This document shows, in pieces, positions 4,710-14,252 of a stretch of DNA of 17,398 nucleotides. A program made the position numbers and the translations under genes. The notes beneath the pieces are model-generated. The model searched no databases and was not told the origin of the DNA. It saw nothing but the letters and a program-made list of their open reading frames with translations. The DNA comes from an uncultured Oscillibacter sp. Its GTDB lineage: Bacteria; Bacillota; Clostridia; Oscillospirales; Oscillospiraceae. Location: NCBI GenBank assembly GCA_900550685.1, contig URTS01000028.1:1-17398 (forward strand), given 5' to 3'. Position 1 is the stretch's first letter, and every line of letters starts with the position of its first letter.

Positions 4710-6323
4710 TCACTTCAGACGCAAAAGTTTGGCTATTTTTTCACCCTTGGGCAGGGATTTTACATCCTCGGCCCGCAGAATGCGCAGAGCGATGACCAGA
4801 ACGCCGTAGACCACAACACCGGCCAGAATGCCGCAGAAGGTGGCCAGGGCGTTGGCGCCGTAGGCACTGTGGCCGCTGAGGACCTTGGAGACCAGGCCGT
4901 ACACCGCCCAGGCGGCGGCGCCCATCAAAGCGGAGGCCACCACCGGCTTTGCGAAAAGCTGGATGTACTTGGGCTTCTGGGGGGAGTACTTCCACACGAA
5001 GAAGAGGTTCAGCAGGCAGATGGTCAGATAGCAGCACAGGGTGGAAATGGGGGCGCCGTGGATGTTGATGTCCGGATTGCCCACCAGGATGTAGTTCATG
5101 ACCACCTTCACCACGCCGCCGGCGATGACGGTGAAAATGGGCAGCTTCTCCTTGCCGTAGGTTTGCAGGATGGCGTTGGTCAAAATCATCAGGCAGATGA
5201 AGATGAGGGCGATGCCCAAAATTTGCAGATGGGGGCCTGCCGCCAGGGCGTCCTCCGGCTGGAGGGGCAGCATCAGGATCTCAATGGGGGTGGACAGCAC
5301 GGAAAGGCCGATGCCCGCAGGCAGGGCCAGAATGGCGATGAGCCGGAAGGCGGAGGAGATGATCCGGTCCGCCTCGGCGTGGTCCTTCCGGGCCAGGGCC
5401 GCCGCCGCGAAGGGGATCAGGCTCATGGTGACGGGGTAGACGAAGGAGGCCACCATGTTGGGCATGTTCATGGCGATGCGGTACTGGCCGTTCAGCACGG
5501 CGGCGGCTTCCTCCGCCAGGCCCAGGCCGCTTTGGAGACGGCCCATGACGATTTTGGTGTCGATGATGTTGATGATGCTCATGGCGGAGTTGCTGAGGGT
5601 GATGGGCACGCCGATCAGCAGGATCTGCTTGATGATCTGGCCGCTGGAGGAGGGAACGTCCAGGGACTCCTTCCGGTTGCGGTGGGTGGCAAGGTAGCCG
5701 CACAGGAACAGCATGGACACCGCTGTGCCCGCTGTGACGCCCACGATGGCGCCGGCGGCGCTGAGCTCCGCGGTCTTGCCGATGTGCAGCACGTACCAGG
5801 CCAGAGGCAGGCCGATGCCCAACTTCAAAAGAGCTTCCAGCACCTGGCTGACGGCGGTGGGGGTCATGTTCCCCTGGCCCTGGGTATAGCCCCGCATACA
5901 GGCCAGCAGACACACGCAGAACACGGCGGGAGCCAGGGCCTGGACGGCGGTGGCCGCCAGGGAGTTGTTCAGGAACCGGGCCAGGGCGTCCGCCCGGAAG
6001 AACATCAGCACGGAGCACACCAGGCCCAGGCCGAAAAACAGCCAGATGGCGGTGGAGAAGATCTTCCGCTTCTCGTTTTCCAGCCCCTGGGCGTGGGCCT
6101 GGCTGGTCATCCGGGAGATGGCCAGGGGGAGGCCCGCCGTGGAGAAGGTCAGCAGGAAGTTGTAGATCTGGTAGGCCGTGTCGAAATAGGTCTGCCCGGC
6201 GCTGCCCAGAATGTTGCTCAGGGGGATCTTGTAGGCAGCGCCGATGAGCTTGACGATGACCACGGCGGCCGTCAGGATGGCGGCGCCGCCCAGAAAGGAT
6301 TGCTTTTTCGCAGGAGTTGCCAT
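4710..6323 (-). CDS. spoVB: SpoVB/YabM-type oligosaccharide flippase (MOP/MATE-like)
   Basis: This 537-residue integral membrane protein has about 14 hydrophobic spans, the fold of the MurJ/SpoVB branch of the MOP exporter superfamily. Relatives flip lipid-linked cell-wall or spore-cortex precursors. The N terminus shows KLIGAAYKIPLSNILG and GQTYFDTAYQIYNFLLTFSTAG (about 25-65), followed by LPLAISRM, typical of SpoVB-like proteins; the C terminus is basic (LPKGEKIAKLLRLK). GAGGT lies 8 bases before the ATG. As the neighbour of mazG and rqcP it corresponds to yabM of Bacillus, but the family has several paralogues in Clostridia, so SpoVB, YabM and YkvU functions cannot be separated. A sigma-E-like promoter motif upstream supports a sporulation role. 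Confidence 0.85.
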   Translation of the reverse strand: MATPAKKQSFLGGAAILTAAVVIVKLIGAAYKIPLSNILGSAGQTYFDTAYQIYNFLLTFSTAGLPLAISRMTSQAHAQGLENEKRKIFSTAIWLFFGLGLVCSVLMFFRADALARFLNNSLAATAVQALAPAVFCVCLLACMRGYTQGQGNMTPTAVSQVLEALLKLGIGLPLAWYVLHIGKTAELSAAGAIVGVTAGTAVSMLFLCGYLATHRNRKESLDVPSSSGQIIKQILLIGVPITLSNSAMSIINIIDTKIVMGRLQSGLGLAEEAAAVLNGQYRIAMNMPNMVASFVYPVTMSLIPFAAAALARKDHAEADRIISSAFRLIAILALPAGIGLSVLSTPIEILMLPLQPEDALAAGPHLQILGIALIFICLMILTNAILQTYGKEKLPIFTVIAGGVVKVVMNYILVGNPDINIHGAPISTLCCYLTICLLNLFFVWKYSPQKPKYIQLFAKPVVASALMGAAAWAVYGLVSKVLSGHSAYGANALATFCGILAGVVVYGVLVIALRILRAEDVKSLPKGEKIAKLLRLK

Positions 6324-6349
6324 GGATGATACCTCGAATTTTCAGAATG

Positions 6350-6376
6350 AAATAGGGGCGGCGCGCCGTCCCTTTA
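6350..6376 (-). terminator. GC-rich palindrome before spoVB, possible weak terminator
   Basis: The region contains GGGGCGGCGCGCCGTCCC with AAATA/TTTATT flanks on the plus strand, giving an 8-9-bp stem with one mismatch. On the minus strand it ends in CCCTATTTCATT, an imperfect U-run. It lies between the zinc-ribbon gene and the flippase. It may terminate the recJ operon partially, or sit in the leader of the flippase transcript. Confidence 0.35.
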
Positions 6377-6380
6377 TTGT

Positions 6381-6409
6381 TAGGTATGCTCCGGAGAAGC
6401 GGAACATGC
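6381..6409 (-). promoter_or_regulatory. Candidate sigma-E-type promoter for the SpoVB-like flippase
   Basis: On the minus strand GCATGTT (6409-6403) and CATACCTA (6388-6381) are separated by 14 bases. The Bacillus sigma-E pattern is roughly kmATATT, 13-15 bases, CATACAnT. The -35 matches 6/7 and the -10 is close. spoVB is sigma-E dependent in Bacillus, which makes the match meaningful but not proven. Confidence 0.35.
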
Positions 6410-6414
6410 CTTGC

Positions 6415-6777
6415 TTACAGCTTTTCACCGCAGTCCCGGCAGTATACGTCGCCCTCCCGGACCTCGCTGCCGCAGCAGGGGCACAGCAGGTGGATCACCG
6501 GCTCGCCCTCCAGCTCCCGGAGCCGGGCCTTGAGACCATCGATCTCCTGCATCTTTTCCAGCAGCCGGTCGGAGTCCGTGGGGGTGCCGGTGTGGGTGGC
6601 GTACAGCAGCTCGCCCAGCTCCCGGAGACAGGTGTTGACCTCCGCATGGAGGTCTGCGATCTCCAGCTGCCGCTTGGCGGCGTCCGTCAGCTTTTTGGCT
6701 CCCAGACCCACGGTGCAGACAGTGTCCCGAAGCAGTTCCTCCGCTTTGGCACGATACGCTTCATAGCTGTGTTCCAT
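6415..6777 (-). CDS. Coiled-coil protein with C-terminal zinc ribbon, function unknown
   Basis: I do not recognise this 120-residue protein as a named family. Residues 1-90 are predicted helical and charged, with two coiled-coil-like segments (about 5-55 and 68-90). The C terminus forms a zinc ribbon: CPCC at 99-102 and CRDC at 113-116, with C99/C102 and C113/C116 as probable ligands. It has no signal peptide or membrane span. ATG at 6777 is chosen over an upstream in-frame ATG because AAGGAGGG stands 7 bases before it. It begins 35 bases after hemZ and is the last gene of the recJ-relA run. The layout (helix plus zinc ribbon) suggests a regulatory or scaffold protein; that is inference only. 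Confidence 0.75.
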   Translation of the reverse strand: MEHSYEAYRAKAEELLRDTVCTVGLGAKKLTDAAKRQLEIADLHAEVNTCLRELGELLYATHTGTPTDSDRLLEKMQEIDGLKARLRELEGEPVIHLLCPCCGSEVREGDVYCRDCGEKL

Positions 6778-6812
6778 GAATGGACCCTCCTTGCGGCCCA
6801 GGGCCGCTGCAT

Positions 6813-8329
6813 TCAAGTTTCAGGGACGTATTTTGCGTAAAATTCCGCGAAAGCGGCCTGGTTGGCCAGAATTTTTTCCGGCCGCTCCGTGTATTCCTTG
6901 GGATATTTCACATTAAAGACCCGCTCGATGTGGTTGGTGCCGGGTTCCACCATTTTGGTGGACCCGCCTGCGCCGAAGGACAGGATGGAGCAAAGCTCCG
7001 ACATGATGTCCACATTATACCAGCACTCTCCGCCTGGGCGGCACCAGCCCACATTTTCAAAACTGCCGGACATGTATTTCTGCCGGTAGAGGTAGTAGGG
7101 GGCGAAGCCCGCGGACCGGAGGTGGGGGCGGCGTAGTCCAGCATGGCCTGCACGGCGGCGCCGTCAGGGATGGACAGGCCCTCCGTCAGAATGCGGCTGC
7201 CCTTTTTCAGCGCCAGCGTGTGGATGGTGATGTCATCGGCCCCCAGTTCCAGACATTTGTCCAGAGAACGGCGGAAGCCCTCCGGTGTATCCGCCGGCAG
7301 ACCTGCGATGAGGTCCATGTTGACGTGGGGGAACCGGTAGGCCCGCACCAGCTCCATGGCCCGCACCGTATCCGCAGAGGCGTGGCGGCGGCCGATGGCG
7401 GCGAGGACGTGATCCTCCATGGTCTGAGGATTCACGCAGACCCGTGTGACGCCGTGACTTTTCAGAACGGCCAGTTTTTCGGCGGTGATGGTATCCGGAC
7501 GGCCGATCTCTACCGTGATCTCCGGACAGGCGGAGAGGTCGAAGGATTCTTCCAGAGCCGTCAGGATGGCATCCATCTGATCCGGCGTCAGGATGCCGGG
7601 GGTGCCGCCGCCCATGTAAAAAGCGCGGGGGCGCAGACGATTGCTGCGCACCATATCCCCGCCGGAGCGGATCTCCGCGATCAGGGCCTTTACATAGGGC
7701 TCCACCAGAGAAAAACTTCGCTCCACGCTCTGACTGACAAAGGAGCAGTAGGCGCAGCGGGTGGGACAGAAGGGGATGCCCACATACAGGTCGATGTCCC
7801 GCTTTTCCAGCCGCTTCCGGGCCTGATAGCCCACGGTGCCGGTCTCCAGGGCCAGGGCGGCCCGGTCCTCCGGGACAAAGTAATGCTCTTTCAGATAGTT
7901 CTTGGCTTCCTCCGGTGTTTTGCCCTCCATCAGCGCCCAGGTGACGGGCTTGTCGGGCCGCACGCCGGTGAGCATGCCCCAGGGGGGCAGGGTCAGCTTT
8001 TCAGCGGCCCGGACTTCCTCCGGCAGCTGGGGGTACAGGTTTTGGAAGGCCAGGTAAAAGCAGGCCGCTACGGCGTGGCGCCGCTGGCCCTCTTTTTCAA
8101 AATCCGTGCCGGTAAGGGGGGCGGTGAATGTTCCGGCGGCGGCATGCCCGCGATAGCGAAGCTCCGCCGTGACGCGGCACTCCGCCGCCGTCTCCGCGGC
8201 GGCAAGGCGGCACCAGTCATCCTCCCCCGGCTGCACCGGTCCGTACACCGGCTTTTCCAGGGGGAAGAGGTTCATCAGGCTCTGCTCGACGATGTAGCGT
8301 TCGTCGTGGCCGTGAAATTCCAGCTTCAT
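6813..8329 (-). CDS. hemZ: HemZ, radical SAM coproporphyrinogen III dehydrogenase-like protein, broken by a one-base frameshift
   Basis: HemZ belongs to the oxygen-independent coproporphyrinogen oxidase family of radical SAM enzymes. Residues 1-175 are the HemZ-specific N-terminal part (including WGMLTGVRPDK). The iron-sulfur motif is CPTRCAYC (C188, C192, C195), followed by GGGTP (240-244) and VEIGRPDT. After Pro402 the frame breaks: a run of five G at 7124-7128 on the plus strand should be six. Restoring one base gives HLRSAGFAPYYLYRQKYMSG and an uninterrupted tail to TGA at 6813, 505 residues in all, a normal length. Without it translation runs on in the wrong frame to a stop at 6908. The clean tail suggests a very recent mutation, phase variation or a sequencing error. 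The start lies 3 bases after the upstream MBL stop. Confidence 0.85.
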
Positions 8330-8332
8330 GGT

Positions 8333-8968
8333 TTAGACCTGCTTTCGGAGCGCCATCTGGATGTAGGGGTTATAGGCCCGTTCCCGGTCCAGGGTGCTGG
8401 GCTCCATGTGGCCGGGCAGAACCCGGTAATCCCCGGGGAGCTTTGCCAGCCGGGCCAGGGAGGCCATCATCTCGTCCATGCTGCCGCCGTAAAGGTCCGT
8501 CCGGCCGCAGGAACCGGCAAACAGGGTGTCCCCGCAGAAGAGGGTATCGCCGCACAGCAGCGTGACGCTGCCCTGGGAGTGGCCGGGGGTGTAGAGCACC
8601 TGCAATTCCAGGGTGCCCACCGTGATGCGGTCTCCCTCGCCGTAGAAATTCACGCCGCCGAAGGGGATCCGGGCCAGTTCGCTTTTCAGAGGGAACAGCT
8701 GGGTCTGCGGACTGTCAAAATCCGCCTGGTGGATATAGACCGCTGCCTGCGGCAGGGCCTCCACCAGGGCTGCCGCGCCGCCGGTATGGTCATAGTGGCC
8801 GTGGGTCAGCAGGATCTTATCCACGGTGCAGTCCAGCTTTTCGGCGGCGGAGAGGATCAGCTCCGGCTCCGCACCGGGATCGATCACGGCGCAGACCTTA
8901 GCCGCTTCATCGCAGAGAATGTAGCAGTTGGTACCGATGGACCCCACCTGCAAGGCTTGGATCTTCAT
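8333..8968 (-). CDS. MBL-fold metallo-hydrolase (glyoxalase II-like)
   Basis: This 211-residue protein has the metallo-beta-lactamase fold with the dinuclear metal motif HGHYDH (56-61), the third-ligand segment YTPGHSQGSVTLL, the conserved GDTLFAGSCGRTDL and a final PGHMEPSTL. These features fit the glyoxalase II-like / YqgX-type hydrolases, which typically cleave thioesters; the substrate here is unknown. ATG at 8968 is preferred to an upstream in-frame ATG because GAGGTG lies 8-9 bases before it and MKIQALQVGS-GTNCYIL is the typical start. It lies 23 bases after dtd and 3 before hemZ, in a tight operon. Confidence 0.9.
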   Translation of the reverse strand: MKIQALQVGSIGTNCYILCDEAAKVCAVIDPGAEPELILSAAEKLDCTVDKILLTHGHYDHTGGAAALVEALPQAAVYIHQADFDSPQTQLFPLKSELARIPFGGVNFYGEGDRITVGTLELQVLYTPGHSQGSVTLLCGDTLFCGDTLFAGSCGRTDLYGGSMDEMMASLARLAKLPGDYRVLPGHMEPSTLDRERAYNPYIQMALRKQV

Positions 8969-8991
8969 AAGACACACCTCGTCCAATCAAT

Positions 8992-9432
8992 TTAGGCTTC
9001 CGTATCGAAGAGAATGGTAACAGGGCCGTCATTCTGGGAGTAGACCTGCATATCGGCACCGAATTCGCCGTGCTGCACATCAAAGCCCCGCTCCCGGCAG
9101 TGGGCCATGAACCGCTCGTAGAGGGGGATGGCCAGGTCCGGCTTGGCGGCGCCGGAAAAGCCGGGGCGGCGAGAGGAGGTGTCGGCGTACAGGGTGAACT
9201 GAGACACCACCAGCAGGCTGCCGCCTACCTGCTCCAGATTCAGGTTCATTTTTTCGTTTTCGTCCTCAAAGACCCGCAGGTTGCAGATCTTGTCCGCCAG
9301 CTTGTCGGCGGTGGCCTCCGTGTCGTTGGGGCCGACGCCCAGCAGCACCAGAAAGCCGGTGCCGATCTGGCCGTTGACCTGTTCGTTGATGACCACAGAG
9401 GCATTTTTCACTCGTGTGACAACTGCACGCAT
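8992..9432 (-). CDS. dtd: D-aminoacyl-tRNA deacylase
   Basis: Dtd removes D-amino acids (and glycine mischarged on tRNA-Ala) from tRNA, keeping translation chirally pure. The 146-residue product has the family length and both signatures: SQFTLYAD (77-84, with the active-site strand) and NDGPVT (134-139), which contains the cross-subunit Gly-cisPro motif. The N terminus MRAVVTRVKNASVVI is also typical. AAGGAG precedes the ATG by 7-8 bases. The gene follows relA after 61 bases, the same relA-dtd pairing as in Bacillus. Confidence 0.97.
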   Translation of the reverse strand: MRAVVTRVKNASVVINEQVNGQIGTGFLVLLGVGPNDTEATADKLADKICNLRVFEDENEKMNLNLEQVGGSLLVVSQFTLYADTSSRRPGFSGAAKPDLAIPLYERFMAHCRERGFDVQHGEFGADMQVYSQNDGPVTILFDTEA

Positions 9433-9493
9433 ATTAAAACTCCTTATTGGCAGGCAGGCAAGGCGGGCCTTGCAGCTCCCCGCGAAAGCAATG

Positions 9494-11707
<2,214 letters not shown>

Positions 11708-11713
11708 TGCATG

Positions 11714-13801
11714 TCACCTCGATTCATATTCCGTGCCGTTTTTCAGACGGAGCAGATAAGGGGAAGCGTAGAGATCCACCTTCCCCTGGATGGGATTCAG
11801 ACACAGGGTAACCCGGTCCTCCTGTAAGGAGACGGAGATAAGGCCCCGCTCCTGAAAGACCATGAGGGCCAGGGCGGCGCGGAGAAAGCTGTCGCACCCG
11901 CCGGCCTGGGCCGCCAGGGAGCGGAGATAGGGCAGCAGGTCCGTTTCCAGCTTGCCCTGCTTCAGGTGGCGGCTCAGGATCCGCCAGTAGGCGGCGAATT
12001 GGTCCCGGGAAGCCATCAGCCGGGAGGCCTCCTGGGGGGAGAGAGGCTGGCCTGCGTCCAGACGGCGCAGCAGCGCCAGGGACTCGGCCTCGTGGCGGCT
12101 GGGGGTCAGGGAGGGCCGCAGGTCCACCAGCTGCAATTGCAGGGTGGTGGTGCCCCGGAAGGTGTTGGCCTGCAAATAGAACGCGGCATCCACCCGGCAG
12201 CCGGGCTCCAGATGGGCGGCGGCCTCCGGCATGGAGAAGAAAATGGAGTCGAACCGGCTGGGGCCCTTGCTGAGCCGCAGCTTCAGATGCCTGCCCTGGC
12301 CCACAGGCTGGACGCTGTCCACCGTGGCTCCCAGCAGGGCGAATACGGGCCGGGGATTGCCGGAGCCGTAGGGCTCCAGCTGGGCCAGGTGGTCCACCTG
12401 CTCCAGGGTCATGTCCGCCGGATTGGAGATGGCGGCGTCCACCTCCAGGCAGCTCACCGGCTTCTCGCCGCCGGAAGCGGCCTTTACGCAGCGGTTCATC
12501 CGCTGGCGGAAAGCGTCGATATTCCCCTCGGGGATGGTGAAGCCGGCGGCCAGCTCGTGGCCGCCGAAGCCGTCCAGCAGGTCGGCGCAGGATTCCAGGG
12601 CGGCGAAGAGGTTGAACCCGCCGTAAGAGCGGCAGGAGCCCTTGCCGGAGCCGTCCTTTAAATGGATCATGAAGCTGGGGGCAGCGTATTTTTCGCTGAG
12701 GCGGGAGGCCACGATGCCCACTACGCCCTGGTGCCAGTCCTCGCTGGAGAGGACCAGGGCGTTGCGCTCCTCCGGCCGCAGCTTTTCGATTTGGGCCACG
12801 GCATCGGCACAGATGGCCTGCTCCACCGCCTGCCGCTCCCGGTTCAGGTCGCACAGCTGCCGGGCCAGGTCCTCCGCCTTGGCGGGGTCCGTTTCCTGTA
12901 AGAGGTCGGCGGCCAGGTCCGCGGCCCCCATGCGCCCGGCGGCGTTGATCCGGGGGGAGAGGACAAAGCCAATCTGGATGGAGGTGATGGGCTTGCCCAG
13001 CAGGCCCGCCTCCTTCAAAAGAGCGTGGATGCCCACAAAGTCCGTGTGGGGCAGGGCGGCCAGGCCGCAGGAGACGATGGTGCGGTTTTCCCCCTCCATC
13101 CGCATGACGTCGGCCACGGTGCCGATGGCGGCCAGGGTGCAGTACCGGGCAAACAGGGCGTTTTCCCGGTCCGGCCCGCCCAGGGCCAGCACCAGCTTCA
13201 ACGCCACGCCTACGCCGGCCAGGTACTTGAAGGGGTAGGCGTCGTCGGGCCGGTGGGGGTCCACCACCGCCACGGCCCGGGGCAGTTCCTCTTTGCATTC
13301 GTGATGGTCCGTTACGACCACGTCCATGCCGATGGAGGAGGCGAAGTCCACCTCCTCGTTGCCGGTGATGCCGCAGTCCACGGTGATCATCAGGGTGGCG
13401 CCCTGGTTCCGCAGGCCCTGGATGGCATCCTTGGAAAGGCCGTAGCCGTCCTCAATCCGCCGGGGAATGTACCGCAGGCAGCGGACGCCGCAGCTTTTCA
13501 GATAATCCAGCAGCAGCACCGTGGAGGTGATGCCGTCCACATCGTAGTCGCCAAACACGGCGATGATCTCATCATTAGCCATGGCCTTCTGAATCCGGGC
13601 CACAGCCTTGTCCATATCCCGCATCAGCATGGGGGAGATGGTCAGGGAGCTTTCACGCTCCAGCGCCTCGGCAGCGGCCTCGGCAGTGGTGATGCCCCGG
13701 GCGGCCAGCACGGTGGCCAGCAGGCTGGGGTAGCCCGCTTCCTTCAGGAGCGCCGTGTCCTGCTCCGCCGCTGTTCCGATGTGCCATTTCTGATATTTCA
13801 C
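11714..13801 (-). CDS. recJ: Single-stranded-DNA exonuclease RecJ
   Basis: RecJ degrades 5'-ended single-stranded DNA in recombination and mismatch/base-excision repair. The 695-residue product shows the DHH-phosphoesterase motifs: FGDYDVDG (83-90), DCG (142-144), TDHH (164-167) and DPHRPD (181-186). SPRINAAGRMG (282-292) and the DHHA1 motif GGHELAAGF (413-421) follow, then an OB-like nucleic-acid-binding part and a C-terminal extension. The start is GTG at 13801: AGGAGG stands 8 bases before it and VKYQKWHIG is a typical RecJ start. A longer frame reaching ATG at 14167 crosses the promoter and is not used. It is the first gene of a compact operon ahead of relA. Confidence 0.95.
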   Translation of the reverse strand: MKYQKWHIGTAAEQDTALLKEAGYPSLLATVLAARGITTAEAAAEALERESSLTISPMLMRDMDKAVARIQKAMANDEIIAVFGDYDVDGITSTVLLLDYLKSCGVRCLRYIPRRIEDGYGLSKDAIQGLRNQGATLMITVDCGITGNEEVDFASSIGMDVVVTDHHECKEELPRAVAVVDPHRPDDAYPFKYLAGVGVALKLVLALGGPDRENALFARYCTLAAIGTVADVMRMEGENRTIVSCGLAALPHTDFVGIHALLKEAGLLGKPITSIQIGFVLSPRINAAGRMGAADLAADLLQETDPAKAEDLARQLCDLNRERQAVEQAICADAVAQIEKLRPEERNALVLSSEDWHQGVVGIVASRLSEKYAAPSFMIHLKDGSGKGSCRSYGGFNLFAALESCADLLDGFGGHELAAGFTIPEGNIDAFRQRMNRCVKAASGGEKPVSCLEVDAAISNPADMTLEQVDHLAQLEPYGSGNPRPVFALLGATVDSVQPVGQGRHLKLRLSKGPSRFDSIFFSMPEAAAHLEPGCRVDAAFYLQANTFRGTTTLQLQLVDLRPSLTPSRHEAESLALLRRLDAGQPLSPQEASRLMASRDQFAAYWRILSRHLKQGKLETDLLPYLRSLAAQAGGCDSFLRAALALMVFQERGLISVSLQEDRVTLCLNPIQGKVDLYASPYLLRLKNGTEYESR

Positions 13802-13875
13802 AGGACTCGCCTCCTTTTCCGGAAATCTGTCTGCCCCGTATGGGAACAAACAATAATCCACATTAACAAACATAT

Positions 13876-13904
13876 AGTATACCAGAAAAGTAAGAGAACG
13901 TAAA
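13876..13904 (-). promoter_or_regulatory. Promoter of the recJ-relA operon
   Basis: On the minus strand TTTACG (13904-13899) and TATACT (13881-13876) are separated by 17 bases in an AT-rich stretch. Matches to the vegetative consensus are 4/6 and 5/6. Transcription would begin near 13869, leaving a leader of about 70 bases before the recJ GTG. Confidence 0.65.
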
Positions 13905-14050
13905 GGGAAAGATTTGAACAAATCGCCTGGGATTTCAGGGAGTTTTCGTGACAAAAGGGGATTTCTGTCCGAAAATGGACAGGCTTCTGCCGGTGGGGGC
14001 TGCCCGCCTTTCCGGGGCCCGGCTGGGGAGGCTTTCGGAGCGGAAAGAAA
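13905..14050. other. Non-coding stretch upstream of the recJ promoter
   Basis: Together with the flanking elements this belongs to the 451-base gap 13802-14252. I see no supported gene. The only structure is a perfect 6-bp inverted repeat CTGTCC-gaaaat-GGACAG (13965-13982), about 60 bases upstream of the recJ -35. It could be an operator or chance. Confidence 0.35.
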
Positions 14051-14075
14051 CAGCCAGCGCTTAAAGCGCTGGCTG
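14041..14075 (-). terminator. Intrinsic terminator downstream of the Na/Pi cotransporter gene
   Basis: An 11-bp perfect stem (CAGCCAGCGCT at 14051-14061 with 14065-14075) and a 3-base loop are followed on the minus strand by GTTTCTTTCC. It lies 180 bases past the cotransporter stop, an unusually long 3' distance, and upstream of the recJ promoter. Confidence 0.65.
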
Positions 14076-14168
14076 AGAGACTGCCGATAGGGCGGTAGAG
14101 TTCCCACAACGGTAAGGGGAATGTGCGCGGGAAACCCAAGAAGGGTGTTCTGCGCCATTAAAATCAAC

Positions 14169-14201
14169 AGTTTTCAGAACTTTAAAAAAAGTCTGAAAAC
14201 T
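14169..14201 (-). repeat. AT-rich inverted repeat in the cotransporter 3' region
   Basis: AGTTTTCAGAACTTT and AAAGTCTGAAAACT pair as a 14-bp stem with one bulged base and a short A/T loop. On the minus strand it begins about 50 bases after the cotransporter stop. The bases after it (GTTGATTTTAAT) make only a poor U-run, so it may be a processing or stability hairpin or a weak first terminator. Confidence 0.5.
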
Positions 14202-14252
14202 TGCTCAGCGGGGCGAAAAGATTTCTTCGACACGCTGGCTGAGGCTGGTGGG

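Noticed and set aside
4869..6329. Long plus-strand open frame opposite the flippase
   Set aside because: Gly/His/Gln/Asp-rich shadow of membrane-protein codons; no family resemblance.
8515..8550. Apparent repeat CGDTLF-CGDTLF in the MBL hydrolase
   Set aside because: The segment matches the usual GD-LF-GDTLFAGS pattern of the family and the DNA is not a clean tandem duplication.
7220..8995. Long plus-strand open frame opposite hemZ and the MBL gene
   Set aside because: Antisense shadow of two recognised genes, crossing their boundary, low complexity.
11724..13298. 524-codon minus-strand frame within recJ
   Set aside because: Alternative frame of recJ, Pro/Gly/Arg-rich; recJ motifs are all in the other frame.
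13802..14167. Upstream extension of recJ to an ATG at 14167
   Set aside because: It crosses a clear promoter and terminator, and the added residues are not RecJ-like; GTG at 13801 has the SD.
14041..14252. 6S RNA or other known RNA before recJ
   Set aside because: The region is structured and of suitable length, but I could not match conserved 6S, SRP or tmRNA sequence features, so no family is assigned.
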